Shown in pieces: positions 35,124 to 46,147 of a stretch of 64,000 bases of DNA. A program made the translations under genes and the position numbers. The DNA is taken from assembly GCA_037957365.1 (NCBI GenBank), contig JARHVA010007808.1:496001-560000 (forward strand), written 5' to 3'. Every line of letters starts with the position of its first letter. Position 1 is the first letter of the stretch. The notes under the pieces were generated by a model. That model saw only the letters and a list, made by a program, of their open reading frames with translations, made no database searches and was not told the DNA's origin. The DNA is from Torreya grandis. Taxonomy: Eukaryota; Streptophyta; Pinopsida; Cupressales; Taxaceae.

Positions 35124-36408
35124 GTGGATATGTCTAGTTACACCTATGGTGGAGTCATGTGTAATCCAACTTATGATAGAATTGCCACACAAAATGACTT
35201 TTATGGATTTAATCAAGACCCCAATGATGCTAATAAGGTTCATGAGATAGATTTATATCCACCTCATAATAATCAATCATGGGAACAAAGTCACAAACTA
35301 GCTTGTCATCCAAATCAAGACCTTGATTGGTATGAAGAGGCTTATGAGGAGGAATTTGAAGACCCAACTCTAGATAATCTTGTTTTGGATACATATCCAT
35401 ACCCTCTTTACAATAATCAGTACATGGAACACAGTCAAGACCTAACTTATGATCCAACTCAAGATTGGGATGATATGGTTTATGAAGAGGACTTAGATTA
35501 TTTGGCTTGTGTGGGCTACCAAGTTCCACAATGCCCCAAACTTATCCTTTCAAGACCTCATCCTTTGGCTTGTGTGAGAAATTAGGCTCCACAAGGCCCC
35601 TTCATCATACCAAGACCTAGTCATTTGACTTGTGTGACAAATCAAGCTCCACACTACCCTATTGTTACCATTTCAAGACTTCGTCCTTTGGCTCATGTGA
35701 GAAATAATGTTCCCTAACACCCTACCATTATCTAACTATAAGTAATTCCTCATTTATTACCAATCCCATCTAAACCTCAACTGATCCAATCATTTGAAGA
35801 CTAAGCTATGTTCAAAATTGGTATTTTTCAACTCATTGAAAACCAAGGCCAAGAGAACAAACCAATCCAAGATATTTTTATTAAACTAACCACTTGTGAT
35901 AATTCATACTATTATGAATCACCTATTGATCTTATACTAGTTATCGAAGAGTCTCACTCTAATGAGCCAGTCTTTGTTGATTCACTTCTTAATGATTATA
36001 ACTTCCTTTGGGAAATTAATTACCTTGACCATATGCTTATTTTTCAATAGCCTTTTATTGAAAAACTAATCTCTAAGGAGTTGTCTCTTAACCCTTTTCT
36101 CATTATTGAGGAGTCTCACTTTGATGAACTAGTCTTGGTGGATCCCACCATGCCATCACAGGCCGTTATTTGTCCAAAACCAAATATTCAAAAAGACATC
36201 ATTATAACATAGTACCCATTAGATGAAGAATCAGAGTTAGATTCAAGTTCTATTCTTGAGCTGACATCAAATTTCCCATCAGAATATAAATCAACATTAG
36301 TCTCAACATTAGATTCAAAGTCCCTTGAGTTAGAATCAGATTCAAAAGAAGAATATGTTCATGGTTATTACAACATTGGTTATACATTCCTTATAGATAA
36401 ATTTTAAT
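35124..36408 (+). pseudogene. G1 gag-like N-terminal reading frame (decayed)
   Basis: Starts MDMSSYTYGGVMCNP at 35124. The G2 counterpart at 58545 starts MDPNMYS and keeps a similar order of landmarks (a GLMYNP-like piece, then YYPFYNTQ and SQDP). The protein is acidic and Tyr/Asn/Gln-rich (YEEAYEEEFEDP; YNNQYMEHSQDLTYDP). A 20-21-residue repeat follows at 35504-35700 (LACVRN, LTCVTNQAP, LAHVRN). After 35808 come IEESHSNEPVFVDSLL and IEESHFDELVLVDP, another pair of related units. No capsid core or zinc knuckle is seen. Stops at 35584 and later break it. Confidence 0.55.
35504..35710 (+). repeat. In-frame 60-63-bp coding repeat in G1 gag-like frame
   Basis: Units beginning GGCTTGTGTG at 35504 and 35567, GACTTGTGTG at 35627 and GGCTCATGTG at 35690, at steps of 63, 60 and 63 bp. 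Each encodes LxCVxN, then QAP/QVP and SRPHP-like residues. All steps are multiples of three, so the repeat expanded while the frame was used. Confidence 0.85.
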
Positions 36409-37715
36409 ACATTTGTGATCCTTCTCTATTTTTTTAGGATGAGTACTTTATCTTAAACACAAGTTATCCTAATATCTTCTAAAATCATTGTGTAGCCTCT
36501 CCCCATTCCATTACCATTCCATAGGCCATTACCATCAACCAACATAGCCATATTATTGACATTCCATCTCTCACAAGTTTTGATTGGGATTGACAAAATC
36601 ATAATTTTTTGAGATACATCCATGGAAACATAGCAGTTGAAGAAGAGCAATGAGGATAAGACCACATTCATATAGTAGAAGAACACTCTCCTAGTGAAAC
36701 CTTTTTAGAGGCACTAGGGGACAAGCAAAACTTAGCATCTTCTAGTGAAACTTTTTCAAAAGTGCTAGATTAAAGTCTAAGTCAAAATCCAATGTTCATT
36801 AGTGAAACCTTCTCAAAGGCACTATAAGATAATCAAGACAAATTTATTAGTGAAAACCTCTTTGAGTCACCAATATCTAAGCACAAAAGTTCTTCACTAT
36901 TACATGAAGACAAAATCAAAGATCAAATCAAAATAACTTCTTATCTATATCCTAATAAGATGGTAGCTACTCTCAAGCCCAAACAACAAAAAAATTTGAT
37001 GGTCCTATTGAGAGTACATGTCTTTGGCCCCATCATATCCAAAGTTATGTTGAATCTAACATCAACAACATTACATGTGATTGAAAGTCATAATTTTCAT
37101 TTATTTTCCCACCATTAAAAATTCCAATATCATCTACCATTCCATTTCATAATCAAACCTACCATCTATTATTTATTCTTATTTACCATTTATGGCTACA
37201 CTTTCCTTTGTAGAGGATACAAAGATACCTCATATTGATGTTTGAAGGAATCAAAATCAATGACCAATGAAGATCATAAAATCATTCTTGGAATCTAAAT
37301 CTACAAGTAGTTATTGATGGAGTAGCAATTTAGATGAGGTGTGGGCTAGCAATTAACATGATCAAGTATTATATTTGTATCATTTGTTGATTAGGATGTG
37401 CATCTCCCCATCAGTAGGAATAATAGAATAAAAAACCACACCTAGGCCAAAAACATGTACCATACCATTTTATTTCCATGCCATTGCCATTGTTACATAT
37501 CATTTTACCATTATTTCATATCCCAACCAATCACCTTCTCACTTGGGGGCAACCCTCTTACCATTGTTTTCAATCTATCAAAAACCATCATTATCCTTAG
37601 CAAGACCATACCATCCTATCATTCCATTTCTATCTAGACCAAATCCTTTATCATCCACTCCACTTATTATACTCTACATAGATCCACCATTTATCAATGT
37701 AGTTTTGATGGAACT
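36409..37715 (+). other. G1 broken coding region between gag-like frame and integrase
   Basis: The first half continues the gag-like protein with a 16-19-residue repeat (SETFLEAL, SETFSKVLD, SETFSKAL, SENLFESP). The rest has only short frames and no protease, RT or RNase H motif. These domains must have been deleted between about 36900 and 37700. Confidence 0.5.
36691..36873 (+). repeat. In-frame coding repeat whose units are 27-nt hairpins
   Basis: Units at 36691, 36742, 36799 and 36847 are spaced 51, 57 and 48 bp, all multiples of three. Each reads TAGTGAAA...CACTA, with arms CTAGTG/CACTAG perfect in the first, TTAGTG/CACTAT in the third and TTAGTG/CACCAA in the fourth. The second keeps only CTAG/CTAG. 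Confidence 0.75.
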
Positions 37716-38823
37716 TTGCATCATTGTTTAACTTTGGTAGAGTTTACACTAGTATTAAGACAAGTTAATGAAGGAGTATTTGGAGCTGATTATAATAGGG
37801 TAGTACTATCCAAAAAAATCTTACATACTGGTTATTATTGGCCCATGATGGATGCATATGTAGCTACATATGTAAAGAAGTGTGACAAGTGTCAATGGAA
37901 TGCTAATCTGAATCATGCCCCAAAATAAACTCTAAAACTGATGTTGACACCATGGCCATTTGCTACATGGGGACTCGACCTCATTGGAAAAATCAATCCC
38001 ACTTCATCTGATGGCCATAAGCATATCCTTACTTCCACTGATTATTTCACTAAGTGGGTTGAAGATATACCCCTCACATACTAGAAAGCAAATTTCCAAA
38101 TTCATCTTCAACCATCTCATTTTCTACTATAGTATCCCCTCTGATGTTATATCTGATAATGGAGGATCATTCAAGAATAAATATGTTGAAAATATATGTA
38201 CCAAATATAACATCACATAATATTTTTTATAACATATTCCCCTCAAGGTAATGGCCAGGTCGAAGCATCAAATAATACTATTGTCAATATTCTCAAAAAT
38301 ATTTTCAATGATGTTGATCATGATTGGTATCTATAGATAATACCTACCCTTTGGGCACACCATACCAATAATCATACTCCCATAGGAGATAATCCACACT
38401 CACTTGTTTATGTTACTGAATCCATCCTTCCCATTGAGGTCAAATTGCCTTCACTATACATATCTTTCTATCATGTCCTAGATGATCATGACTATTGAGT
38501 ATCTCACCTACAATATCTAGACCTACTTGATGAAAAATACATAACTAGACTCAATAATCTTCAAGCATATTAGATCCAACTCAAAGGCCACTACAATTGA
38601 TGTGTCAAGTATAAAACATTTGAACTTAGTGATCTTGTTCTTAAAGAAAACTAAAAGAATACCATGGCTGAGAAGAAGCATAAAGGTAAATTCAAACCAA
38701 ACTAGATAGGTCCTTTCATCATTACTATAGATTATGGATCAAGAGCATATAGGCTCACCACATCAAATGGAGATAAACTTCTTGAGCTAATGAATATTAT
38801 TCACCTCAAAAGCTATTATGCTT
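37716..38823 (+). pseudogene. G1 integrase (decayed)
   Basis: Order of motifs on the plus strand: zinc-binding domain TGYYWPMMDAYVATYVKKCD and KCQ (37826-37900). The catalytic core begins near 37950 with WPFATWGLDLIGKINPTSSD (first Asp) and STDYFTKWVEDIP, then PSDVISDNGGSF (second Asp) at 38130. SPQGNGQVEASNN (the Glu) follows at 38240-38280. The C-terminal part at 38640-38823 has GKFKPNxIGPFIIT, the GPY/F-type motif, and LMNIIHLKSYYA. All three acidic residues are present although stops and frameshifts divide the frame. It joins cDNA to the genome. A good match to Athila/Tat-type gypsy integrase. Confidence 0.93.
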
Positions 38824-39153
38824 GAGCACTAAGGTGTATTATTTGTAAGGACCATTTTATGTTGTGACATTTTGTCCCTATTCTTCTTTGTGTGAGTATC
38901 ATTCTTATCATTCCTTTTTATCCCATTCCATCTACTTTACCATCCCATTCTATCAACCAAGTGTGTTTTATAGCCTATCCTATTTGACCTTGGTTTTTTC
39001 CATTCATTACACATTATCAGCATTGAGGAATCTGATCAGTTTCATTAGTTGTTTCAAGTACTTCAGATAGAGATTGTATTTTGGAGTAGTATGATATAAG
39101 TTTTGGTGGTTTCATCCTTCATTTTTATTTCTTTTCTTATTATCAATATTGTT

Positions 39154-39238
39154 ACTAATTATAACCACCTTTGGGAAAATTAGTACCATTGATCCATGCT
39201 ATTGTGTCCTAGTTATAACCATCTATGGGAAAACTAGG
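39154..39238. repeat. 31-nt hairpin motif, copies 1 and 2
   Basis: Copy 1 (39154-39184) has arms ACTAATT/AATTAGT. Copy 2 (39208-39238) has arms CCTAGTT/AACTAGG. The 17-base loops are nearly the same, ATAACCACCTTTGGGAA and ATAACCATCTATGGGAA. Arms differ from those of copies 3-6 but stay complementary. Confidence 0.88.
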
Positions 39239-39440
39239 GGCAACATTTTTTATTGAGCTTTGACATACCAACTTGCCACTTCTTATGCCATACTATGCCT
39301 TTTTACCAACTATGTCTATTTTGTTTAAATTGGCTGCTACACTAGTCAAATTCCTCCACTATAAGATGGAACTATAGTGACTTGAGGTCCTACTCTGAGA
39401 CTATATATGCAACACTTAATACTTGTTGAGGTCATCTCAA

Positions 39441-39745
39441 TCACCATTTTCACAATGCTCTCACCATTTTATGAGCAACCTAAGCCATGCTCTCACCATT
39501 TTAAAACCAACCTAAGCCATGATCTCACTATTTTGTGAGCAACCTAAGTCTGAACACTCTCACCATTTTATGAGAAACCTATGCCACACTCTCACCATTT
39601 TATGAGAAACCTAAGCCACACTCTCACTATTTTGCAAGTAACCTAAGTCTGAATGCTCTTGCCATTTTGCAAGCAACCTTAGCCACACATCATTTTATGA
39701 ACAACCTATGTTTGAAAGCTCTTTATATTTTGTAAGCTTGAACCA
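39441..39745. repeat. 32-bp satellite, about nine units
   Basis: Units contain TCACCATTTTATGAG, CAACCTAAGCC and a short ACGCT/ATGCT-like joint. Starts include 39461, 39493, 39525, 39560, 39592, 39624 and 39660, at steps of 32 with occasional 35-36. The period is not a multiple of three, consistent with noncoding DNA. Confidence 0.93.
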
Positions 39746-40727
39746 TTTAGTGTCTCATCATTATTGATCAAGTTGAGATACTTCAAAAATTCCAAAAATA
39801 TTTGTAAAATTGTTAGAAAAAACCAAAAACACTAACCACTTCTTTGCCTTAAGGATTTTGAAAACCCTTACTAAGTTACTAACAAAATCACTTATTTTTT
39901 AGTTTCCCCATCCTTTTTGGCCTATTTCTCTCATGCACTTTCCATTTTACAAGACCATTCCTATTCTTCTATTGCATCCATTCTATTTGTTCTCATTAGT
40001 TATCACATTCTTCCCATTCCCTAGGAGAACTACATTTGGCCTGAAGTTTTTTATTGGATATTACATCCATGGAACTATGTAAGTAGAATCCACTTGCCTA
40101 GTGCATATGGAGATGACTTAACCACCCCCTTTATTTTCTTCTATTCCCCCTTTTTGTTTATTTGTTATCAACTATTTTTCTAGGGGCAATGTTCATATGG
40201 TTTCTCTTATGTTGCTTATTTATGCTTCTTTTATTTGTTTGTCTAATTGTTTGTTTACTTTAAACACTATTGCCTTGATTAAATTTATGTGTGTTCATTA
40301 GGTGATTCCTTTCCCACACTTATACTCTAATCCATCCATATTCATATGTTTACATTGTCATCATGGTTTCTATCATTGGTGCATTATTTTTTATTTGAGT
40401 ATTGGATTTCGAGAGTCAGTCCCTATGCATATTTCAATCAAGTCCTTATGATGTTATACCATGATGCCTATCAACATGTGATAAAATAAACCTTAGTTTC
40501 AAGAAGTTTATTCAAAAATCATGGCATCAACATCTCTTCAGCACTAACATATTGAGTCAATCCTAGTCATATCCCAAATAGAGTAATTAACCATGAAAGA
40601 ATTTCAACCTTTGTTAGTTCAAATGAGCATCTCCCTACTAGCAGGTTGTTCCCATTCATCATTACCCTCTATGTTAAGTTATCATCATCCTCAACCAAGT
40701 TTGTCATGTTTTCCATAATCAAGGTCC

Positions 40728-41051
40728 AATTATTATAATTGCCTATGGGTAAATCATTGCACACTATTCTACTTACATTTCTCAATGATTATAACTACCT
40801 TTGGGAAAATCATTGTGTTATCACCACTTTAATTTTCCTACCCATATAGGGGCATGTTGTTATCTTATTTATCTATCCTAACTAGGGTAGCTCCATCTTC
40901 TCAATGATTATAATCACCTTTGGTCAAATCATTTGTTATCATACCACATTGCCACTATTGGGGTATAATGATTATAACTGCCTTTGGGAAAACCATTGTA
41001 CACCATCCCATTTGCATTCTTAGTAATTTTGACTAATTTTTCAAAATCATT
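40728..41051. repeat. 31-nt hairpin motif, copies 3 to 7
   Basis: Copies at 40728-40758 (AATTATT/AATCATT), 40784-40814 (AATGATT/AATCATT), 40903-40933 (AATGATT/AATCATT), 40967-40997 (AATGATT/AACCATT) and a decayed one at 41022-41051. Loops match ATAACTACCTTTGGGAA with few changes. Copies 3-6 are exactly 31 nt. Confidence 0.88.
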
Positions 41052-41271
41052 GTGTTTTCACCCCATCATCTTTCCTTTCTTTGGTCCCCTTATTTTTCTT
41101 CTTTCTTTTTGAGGGACCATTTGTTGACCTACTTGTGTGAACCATTCCCTCAAGGGGGAATCATACAATTAGCTTATCATCATTGTAGTTATAGGCATAC
41201 ATGACCTTTTCATTCTTTGAGAATATGTTACTATGCTTATAACTTTCAATTCCTTCCCAAATAGGGCAAAC

Positions 41272-42428
41272 TATAGACACCTAAATCTGGCCATCGATAA
41301 CCTCCAATCAAGGTTTTGATCAATTAAAACTAAAATGTATAATTTGACATAAAAACACTAAAGCACATTAAAAGCTTTGAACCTAATATAGTCAAGTGAT
41401 GATTTTGGCTAGGGTATCCTTATAAAGGGTAGTGAAATTTATGGGATATCTAACATTGATTAGATCATTTTGATTCAAAATGCCAATTTTGCACATGGGT
41501 GCTCTAGATTGATCTTTCCTATAAAATCTCTTGCACAAGAAATATGCCTTTGTTATTTTTTTCATAACATCTTAAATGGGATAATGGATTAAATACATCT
41601 AACATTGACTTCCAATTCTAATCTAGTCAAATTTTGGACCAATAACAAGGCATTCAGATCAATTTGAGTAATTTGTGCACAAAGTGCTAAATCATGCTTA
41701 AGAACTAGTTAAACCAAATTAGAGACTAATTAAGAATTATATGGAAACTTGTTGAATATTTGTTTTTAGAAATGAATATTTTATATCTTCATCATCAGGT
41801 GACCTCATTTCTTGGAAAAATATTCTTCAACCATAAATGCTACAAATATTAGGATTCATGCCTCCCATGCCTCATTAAAGCCTTCCATTCTTAATTTATC
41901 CTCTATCCAAAATATTTATGAGCCTATTTATCAATTTTAATTGAAAAATATATTAATCCTTAGCCACACATCTCAATCTTGAGATGGATGATTCAAGTTG
42001 ATTTAATCAATCTCAAAAATCTATAAATCAAAGGCCTTACCACATGAATTTTAAGTCTTGATAATGCAATGTTATAATGCACAAATGATTCCAAAATCTA
42101 TTAAAATTATTGTTACCATGAAAAATTAATTCCAATCCAAGCCAAATCCAAAGGTGCCAAGAGGAGGTGGAGGATAGTCAAGATCCATTACAACATACTT
42201 CATGAGCACAAACCGAGCAAGCCAATACTAAAAATCCATTTGGAACATCCAAAGAAGGTGAAGAATTCTTGTTTTTCCTTAATTTTTAGTTGTGTTTATA
42301 ATATTATTTTGTTATTAAGCTCACCCTAGTAATTAGGCATGAAGGTGTTAGTTTAGTGTGTTTTTTATTTGATTTCATTCACTAAAACAATACTAATTTC
42401 CCCTTATTAGTCAAATTTCTAGTTCACA
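41272..42428 (+). repeat. G1 3' LTR
   Basis: Starts TATAGACACCTAAATC (first TG changed to TA) and ends AGTTCACA. Holds the same palindrome (41969-41986) and TATAAATC (42022-42029) as the 5' LTR. Confidence 0.92.
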
Positions 42429-42433
42429 CCAAT
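42429..42433. repeat. Target site duplication of G1, right copy (CCAAT)
   Basis: One transition from CTAAT at 31171-31175. Family Y sequence resumes here. Confidence 0.65.
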
Positions 42434-43549
42434 GACATTGATACTCATACTCAAGAAATGGAATTAGCATGTGAAAGAGACATGAGAAAAGAGGGGACTC
42501 AAAACACTGATAGTGCTACTAACATTGAGCCCACATTAGGAGCAACTATGGACTAGTTAGGCATAATGAGGGATAGAGTAGGAGGAAATGGAGGTAGAGG
42601 TAGAGATACCAGATGTACCACTAGGTCCATAGAGAGATGAGCCATGAGTATTGAGGATGTGGTAGTGATGAATGCATGAGGAAAGAGTAGAGACCATGGT
42701 CATGCTTGGTGAGTTATTAGAGGAGCTAGAGGAAAGATAGATGAGGGAGAGATCACTCAGGTGCATGCTAAGATGGACATGAGCCACGATATCCAGGTTT
42801 GAGTTGAGGAGGAAACATATAAAGAATGTACTAGAAGGCCACACAAATGTAAATATAGTATTAGATGGTTGTATAGATGTCAAGACCATAGGATCTAAGA
42901 CATAGATAGGTATGAATATGTTTGAATTATTTATTAAGTTGTTATTTGGTAGATAGATAGATATTATGAGATATAATAGTGTCTAATACCCATTTGGTGT
43001 GATTTTATAGGCATACCTAAGGATGAGGAGGAAATATGGGGGTCCCTAGTTAGGGGAGCAGTCCATGACATCCTAGATGAGACTTTATATATATACAACC
43101 CCATGATACTAGAAGATCTAAGTGTACCATCTACCCCAACTCAAGCAAGTTGGTTCAGACTAGTAAGAGAGGCTGAGGCAAACATAGATGCAGAGAGAGA
43201 GGGCATAATCACCAATGTATATGGGTATAGGGGAAAGACAGGCCTAGTTGGCCCTAGCCAATTACTGATTTATGCATATGGAGATAGTGACATAGATGAT
43301 GTAAACTTGGTTGACATAAGCACATGCAATGATCTAGACTAAGTTGGTATAAGCACAGGTGTAGATAGCATGTCTATAAGGATAGGTAAAGGGATTGAGA
43401 TCTCAGACTACCTCATTATATCATATCATTTAGAGGATTCAAACCAAGTCTTTAGCAAGCAACATGGCTAGGCCATGACATGGACATGATGGAGCTTAGA
43501 CCTAGTGTTGAGGCATTGTATATGATTATATATGTTGTATCAAAGTCTT

Positions 43550-43552
<3 letters not shown>
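42434..43552 (+). pseudogene. Opposite-strand reading frame of Y2, C-terminal part
   Basis: Continues the frame interrupted by G1. The best stretch, 43050-43342, encodes VHDILDETLYIYNP and MILEDLSVPSTPTQASWFRL then VREAEANIDAERE, and ends near LVDISTCNDLD. It aligns with the broken copy in Y1 (17841-18060). It lies antisense to Y gag-protease. Conservation of the frame between two diverged copies suggests it once encoded protein. I cannot name the product with confidence. Confidence 0.4.
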
Positions 43553-43592
<40 letters not shown>

Positions 43593-43594
43593 AT
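43553..43594. repeat. (AT)n(GTAT)n microsatellite in Y2
   Basis: About 14 AT units, then two or three GTAT units. Sits exactly where Y1 has (GT)52. Confidence 0.95.
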
Positions 43595-44034
43595 CATTTT
43601 GGCTTATTGGTGTTGGTTATGTATGTTATCTTTATGATGATTATGTTTGTTCACTATGGTTGAGTTTGTGGATGATTTGGATATATTTGTTTCTATCACA
43701 TGTATTTATATTTGTTATATATGTTATAGGAAATATATGTGATGTGGTTTCTTTTCTAGCATTATGGATTACACATGCATGGTTAAAAAGAAATAGGAAA
43801 AAAAGACTTGTAAAAATATAAGCAATCAAAGAAATGTACTACATACTAGTTCAAGTTGGGAAATGTGTAATAACATGAAAAATGACTAAGTATAACAATC
43901 CAAGAAAATGGAAAATAAAATGGCAAAAATAAATTTGTTTTAAAATAATGTAAGAGATTTTTGCACTAAATTAAAATAAGTAAAGTCATACTAAATTTCA
44001 CTTTGGGAAGTATGAAAAATAATGTAATAAAATG
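43595..44034. repeat. Family Y sequence, left of copia-B
   Basis: Colinear with 18464-18895 in Y1. No protein. Interrupted at 44039 by copia-B. Confidence 0.75.
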
Positions 44035-44039
44035 GAAGG
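44035..44039. repeat. Target site duplication GAAGG, left copy (copia-B)
   Basis: GAAGG before TGTCAAG; repeated exactly at 48338-48342. Confidence 0.93.
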
Positions 44040-45106
44040 TGTCAAGTAATCTAGAACAACAAACATGCTCTAATACCACTTTACCAGGAACTACTGCCCA
44101 CTAAGGGCACACTTGATTACCTTTGTATTAGCAACTAAACATAGAATTTAACTAGAATGATAAGTAGCTAGAAATATGAAACAACACTGAATATGAGAGA
44201 CAATACCCAATTGTATTAATACTCAATCAGAAGAAAATACAATAAAGAAGATGCCACACTTATTCTTCCCACACCTCTAGAGCTCCCACACTTCTAGGGT
44301 TTACCAGTAATTCTCCTTCAACACTTCACTCTCTCAATTATGGTCACAACAATCAACTCAAACATAGAGTTGTTGTTCACCTCCACTAGTTAACAACACT
44401 GCCAGTACACAACCGTACTCCAATTAGATCTCCCTGATCTTGCATCAACTTGCAAATCACCAAACCTTACTTACCACGTAGATATCTCTACACCTTGAAG
44501 AACCCTTGTCCTTGCCTCACCAAGTCCTTATGATTCTTCAACCAGTACCCCGATGGATCTTCTACCAGAACTTGCACAACCTGTAACTCTCCCTGATCAT
44601 ACACTCTCAGCACCCCTTTGGAACTAGGAAAAGCTAATCCTTGCTCTCTTCTACAAGCCCTCTTGGCTATCTAGCACTCTTGCTCTCTCTCTCTCTCTTC
44701 TGAAGGAGCTAATCTTTGCTCTCTTACTCTAGTACAATTTTACAATACAACCCATGAGTCTATTATATAGATCTCATGCATACAATAATTAGACATTCTT
44801 AATTACAATAATTAAACTCACAACTCAAGACCAAAAATAGTCTTTACATGCAAACTACCTGTCCAAAAATAGACCAGTCTAGAACCCGCATGCAAACTAC
44901 ATGCACACATAGGTTGCCGACATTGGCTCCTTCCTGACCGATGTCGGTTGACTCATAACTGATGGCAGTTGCTTCTGCACTATAATCTGACTGACATCGA
45001 TTGGCCTGACTGATGTCAGTTCCTCTAAAACTCACTCTACAACTCAGAAACTTAGCAACCTCCTCCATGTTTACATCAGTAAAGCTTTTAGCTCCATAAC
45101 CTAACA
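44040..45106 (-). repeat. copia-B 3' LTR
   Basis: Plus strand TGTCAAGTAATC to CCTAACA. It contains GCTCTAATACCA at 44067-44078, a PBS-like element inside the LTR, and a palindrome array at 44915-45021 with starts 44915, 44936, 44957, 44989 and 45008. Confidence 0.95.
44915..45021. promoter_or_regulatory. U3 palindrome array (copia-B 3' LTR)
   Basis: Five motifs at steps of 21, 21, 32 and 19 bp, the best being GACCGATGTCGGTT at 44936. It lies 86-192 bp from the element-sense LTR start, the same place as in copia-A. Confidence 0.6.
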
Positions 45107-45120
45107 ATCTCCCACTTAGA
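45107..45120 (-). other. Polypurine tract of copia-B
   Basis: Minus strand TCTAAGTGGGAGAT next to the 3' LTR. Near identical to that of copia-A. Confidence 0.85.
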
Positions 45121-45318
45121 GATAAATAGTTGCACCTGTACCTCTACCTATACCTTCATCTAATTCATTTTCTATCTTGTATCCCTCTTCAAGTTCAATC
45201 TTGAAGACCAACCACCACACAACCTATGGTGCACCTCCTGTCATCCAAGTAACCTACCACATCCAAACCTACAAACCCATGTAGTGAAGTCCTTGACCCT
45301 GCATAACATGAATCCCTA

Positions 45319-45612
45319 CTACTGGTCCCTCTTAGATACCTGAGAATCCACCTTCCCTAAATTGGCTCCAAACTCTCTGACAACTCCCACTACTTGGGAA
45401 AACTCAGGTCTACACTCGACCTCATGTGATTTCAAACACTGTTCTAAGCTCAGCTTGAACTGTCCAGCCCTTGGTGTGCTTACTAGTTCTGCAACTTGCA
45501 TATTGAAACCTGCCAACACCTTCTTCACATCAGCTCCCACTGGAGACAAAATCAACCTGTGATCTTCCATGTCTCTTATGCCAAAGAATTTTGCTCCTCC
45601 CAAATTCTTCAT
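45319..45612 (-). pseudogene. copia-B RT C-terminal fragment
   Basis: The 97-codon frame encodes MKNLGGAKFFGIRDMEDHRL, ILSPVGADVKKVLAGFNMQ, AELVSTPRAGQFKLS and LEQCLKSHEVE. Each piece aligns with copia-A KDLGVAKKILGM, HRLILSQEDYV and VSTPLAGHFKLSKEQC. The catalytic YVDD block upstream is gone. Part of RNase H (DNLG-like) is lost just after. Confidence 0.88.
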
Positions 45613-46147
45613 GACATACCTCTAAACTAACTTTACCTTTAGTTCAAAAACTCCCTGCATGTGTAACCCTGTAATAAGCAACCACACAACAGTAATAGGA
45701 TAATGTTTCAATCATCATCCAACCTGGCAAAGACAAACACAATGGTTATGCTGACATTGACTGAAGCCCTGCTTTGTCATCCACCTATCAAAACCTGTAC
45801 CACTATCTTACAGCTTCCTCAAGACCATATACCCTGGCCTTTCATCTCACGTATCCATCCACTCTCTTCTTTAACTTGGGAATCCATTCATCTGTCAGTG
45901 TTTTCATCCTAGCTAGCAATTCTACCAAATCTCCCACTGGGTTCTCTTCTGAAGAATTCATGCCATGCTCCCACTATTTCCTGTATTTTACCTGCATTGC
46001 CTCTTCACATCTTCCTAGTTCTTAACCATCGATGAGCAACAAATAAGAAGGTGAACAAGAAATATGAGGTCCACTACCCTTTCAATCTTCCATATGGGCA
46101 TTTGAGACTCTTTGATAACTTTTTGTCTACCCAACATCCGTTCCAGT

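Larger units (their letters stand above)
38824..41271 (+). other. G1 3' untranslated region between integrase and 3' LTR
   Basis: About 2.4 kb with no recognisable protein and many T-rich short frames. It contains a 32-bp satellite (39441-39745) and seven copies of a 31-nt hairpin (39154-41051). ATAGGGCAAAC before the LTR may be the remnant of the polypurine tract. Confidence 0.6.
31176..42428 (+). mobile_element. G1: plus-strand Ty3/gypsy element with gag core to RNase H deleted
   Basis: The 11.25-kb element has LTRs at 31176-32343 and 41272-42428 and an imperfect 5-bp duplication. The plus strand holds a long leader, an N-terminal gag-like frame, in-frame repeats and a recognisable integrase. 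The gag core, protease, RT and RNase H seen in related elements are absent. After integrase come about 2.4 kb of noncoding sequence with a 32-bp satellite and seven 31-nt hairpins. LTR identity is about 80-85% in the parts compared by hand, so it is older than the copia insertions. It interrupts the opposite-strand frame of Y2. Confidence 0.88.

Noticed and set aside
35230..35529. 99-codon minus-strand frame
   Set aside because: Shadow of the G1 gag-like frame on the plus strand, which continues in homologous position in G2.
42557..42889. 110-codon minus-strand Ser-rich frame
   Set aside because: Lies antisense to the Y2 plus-strand frame, has no start context or motif, and its composition follows from the other strand.
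44844..45107. Minus-strand frame with TDISQ-like peptides in the copia-B LTR (and 48117-48425)
   Set aside because: The peptide similarity comes from the palindrome array within the LTR; LTRs do not encode this protein.
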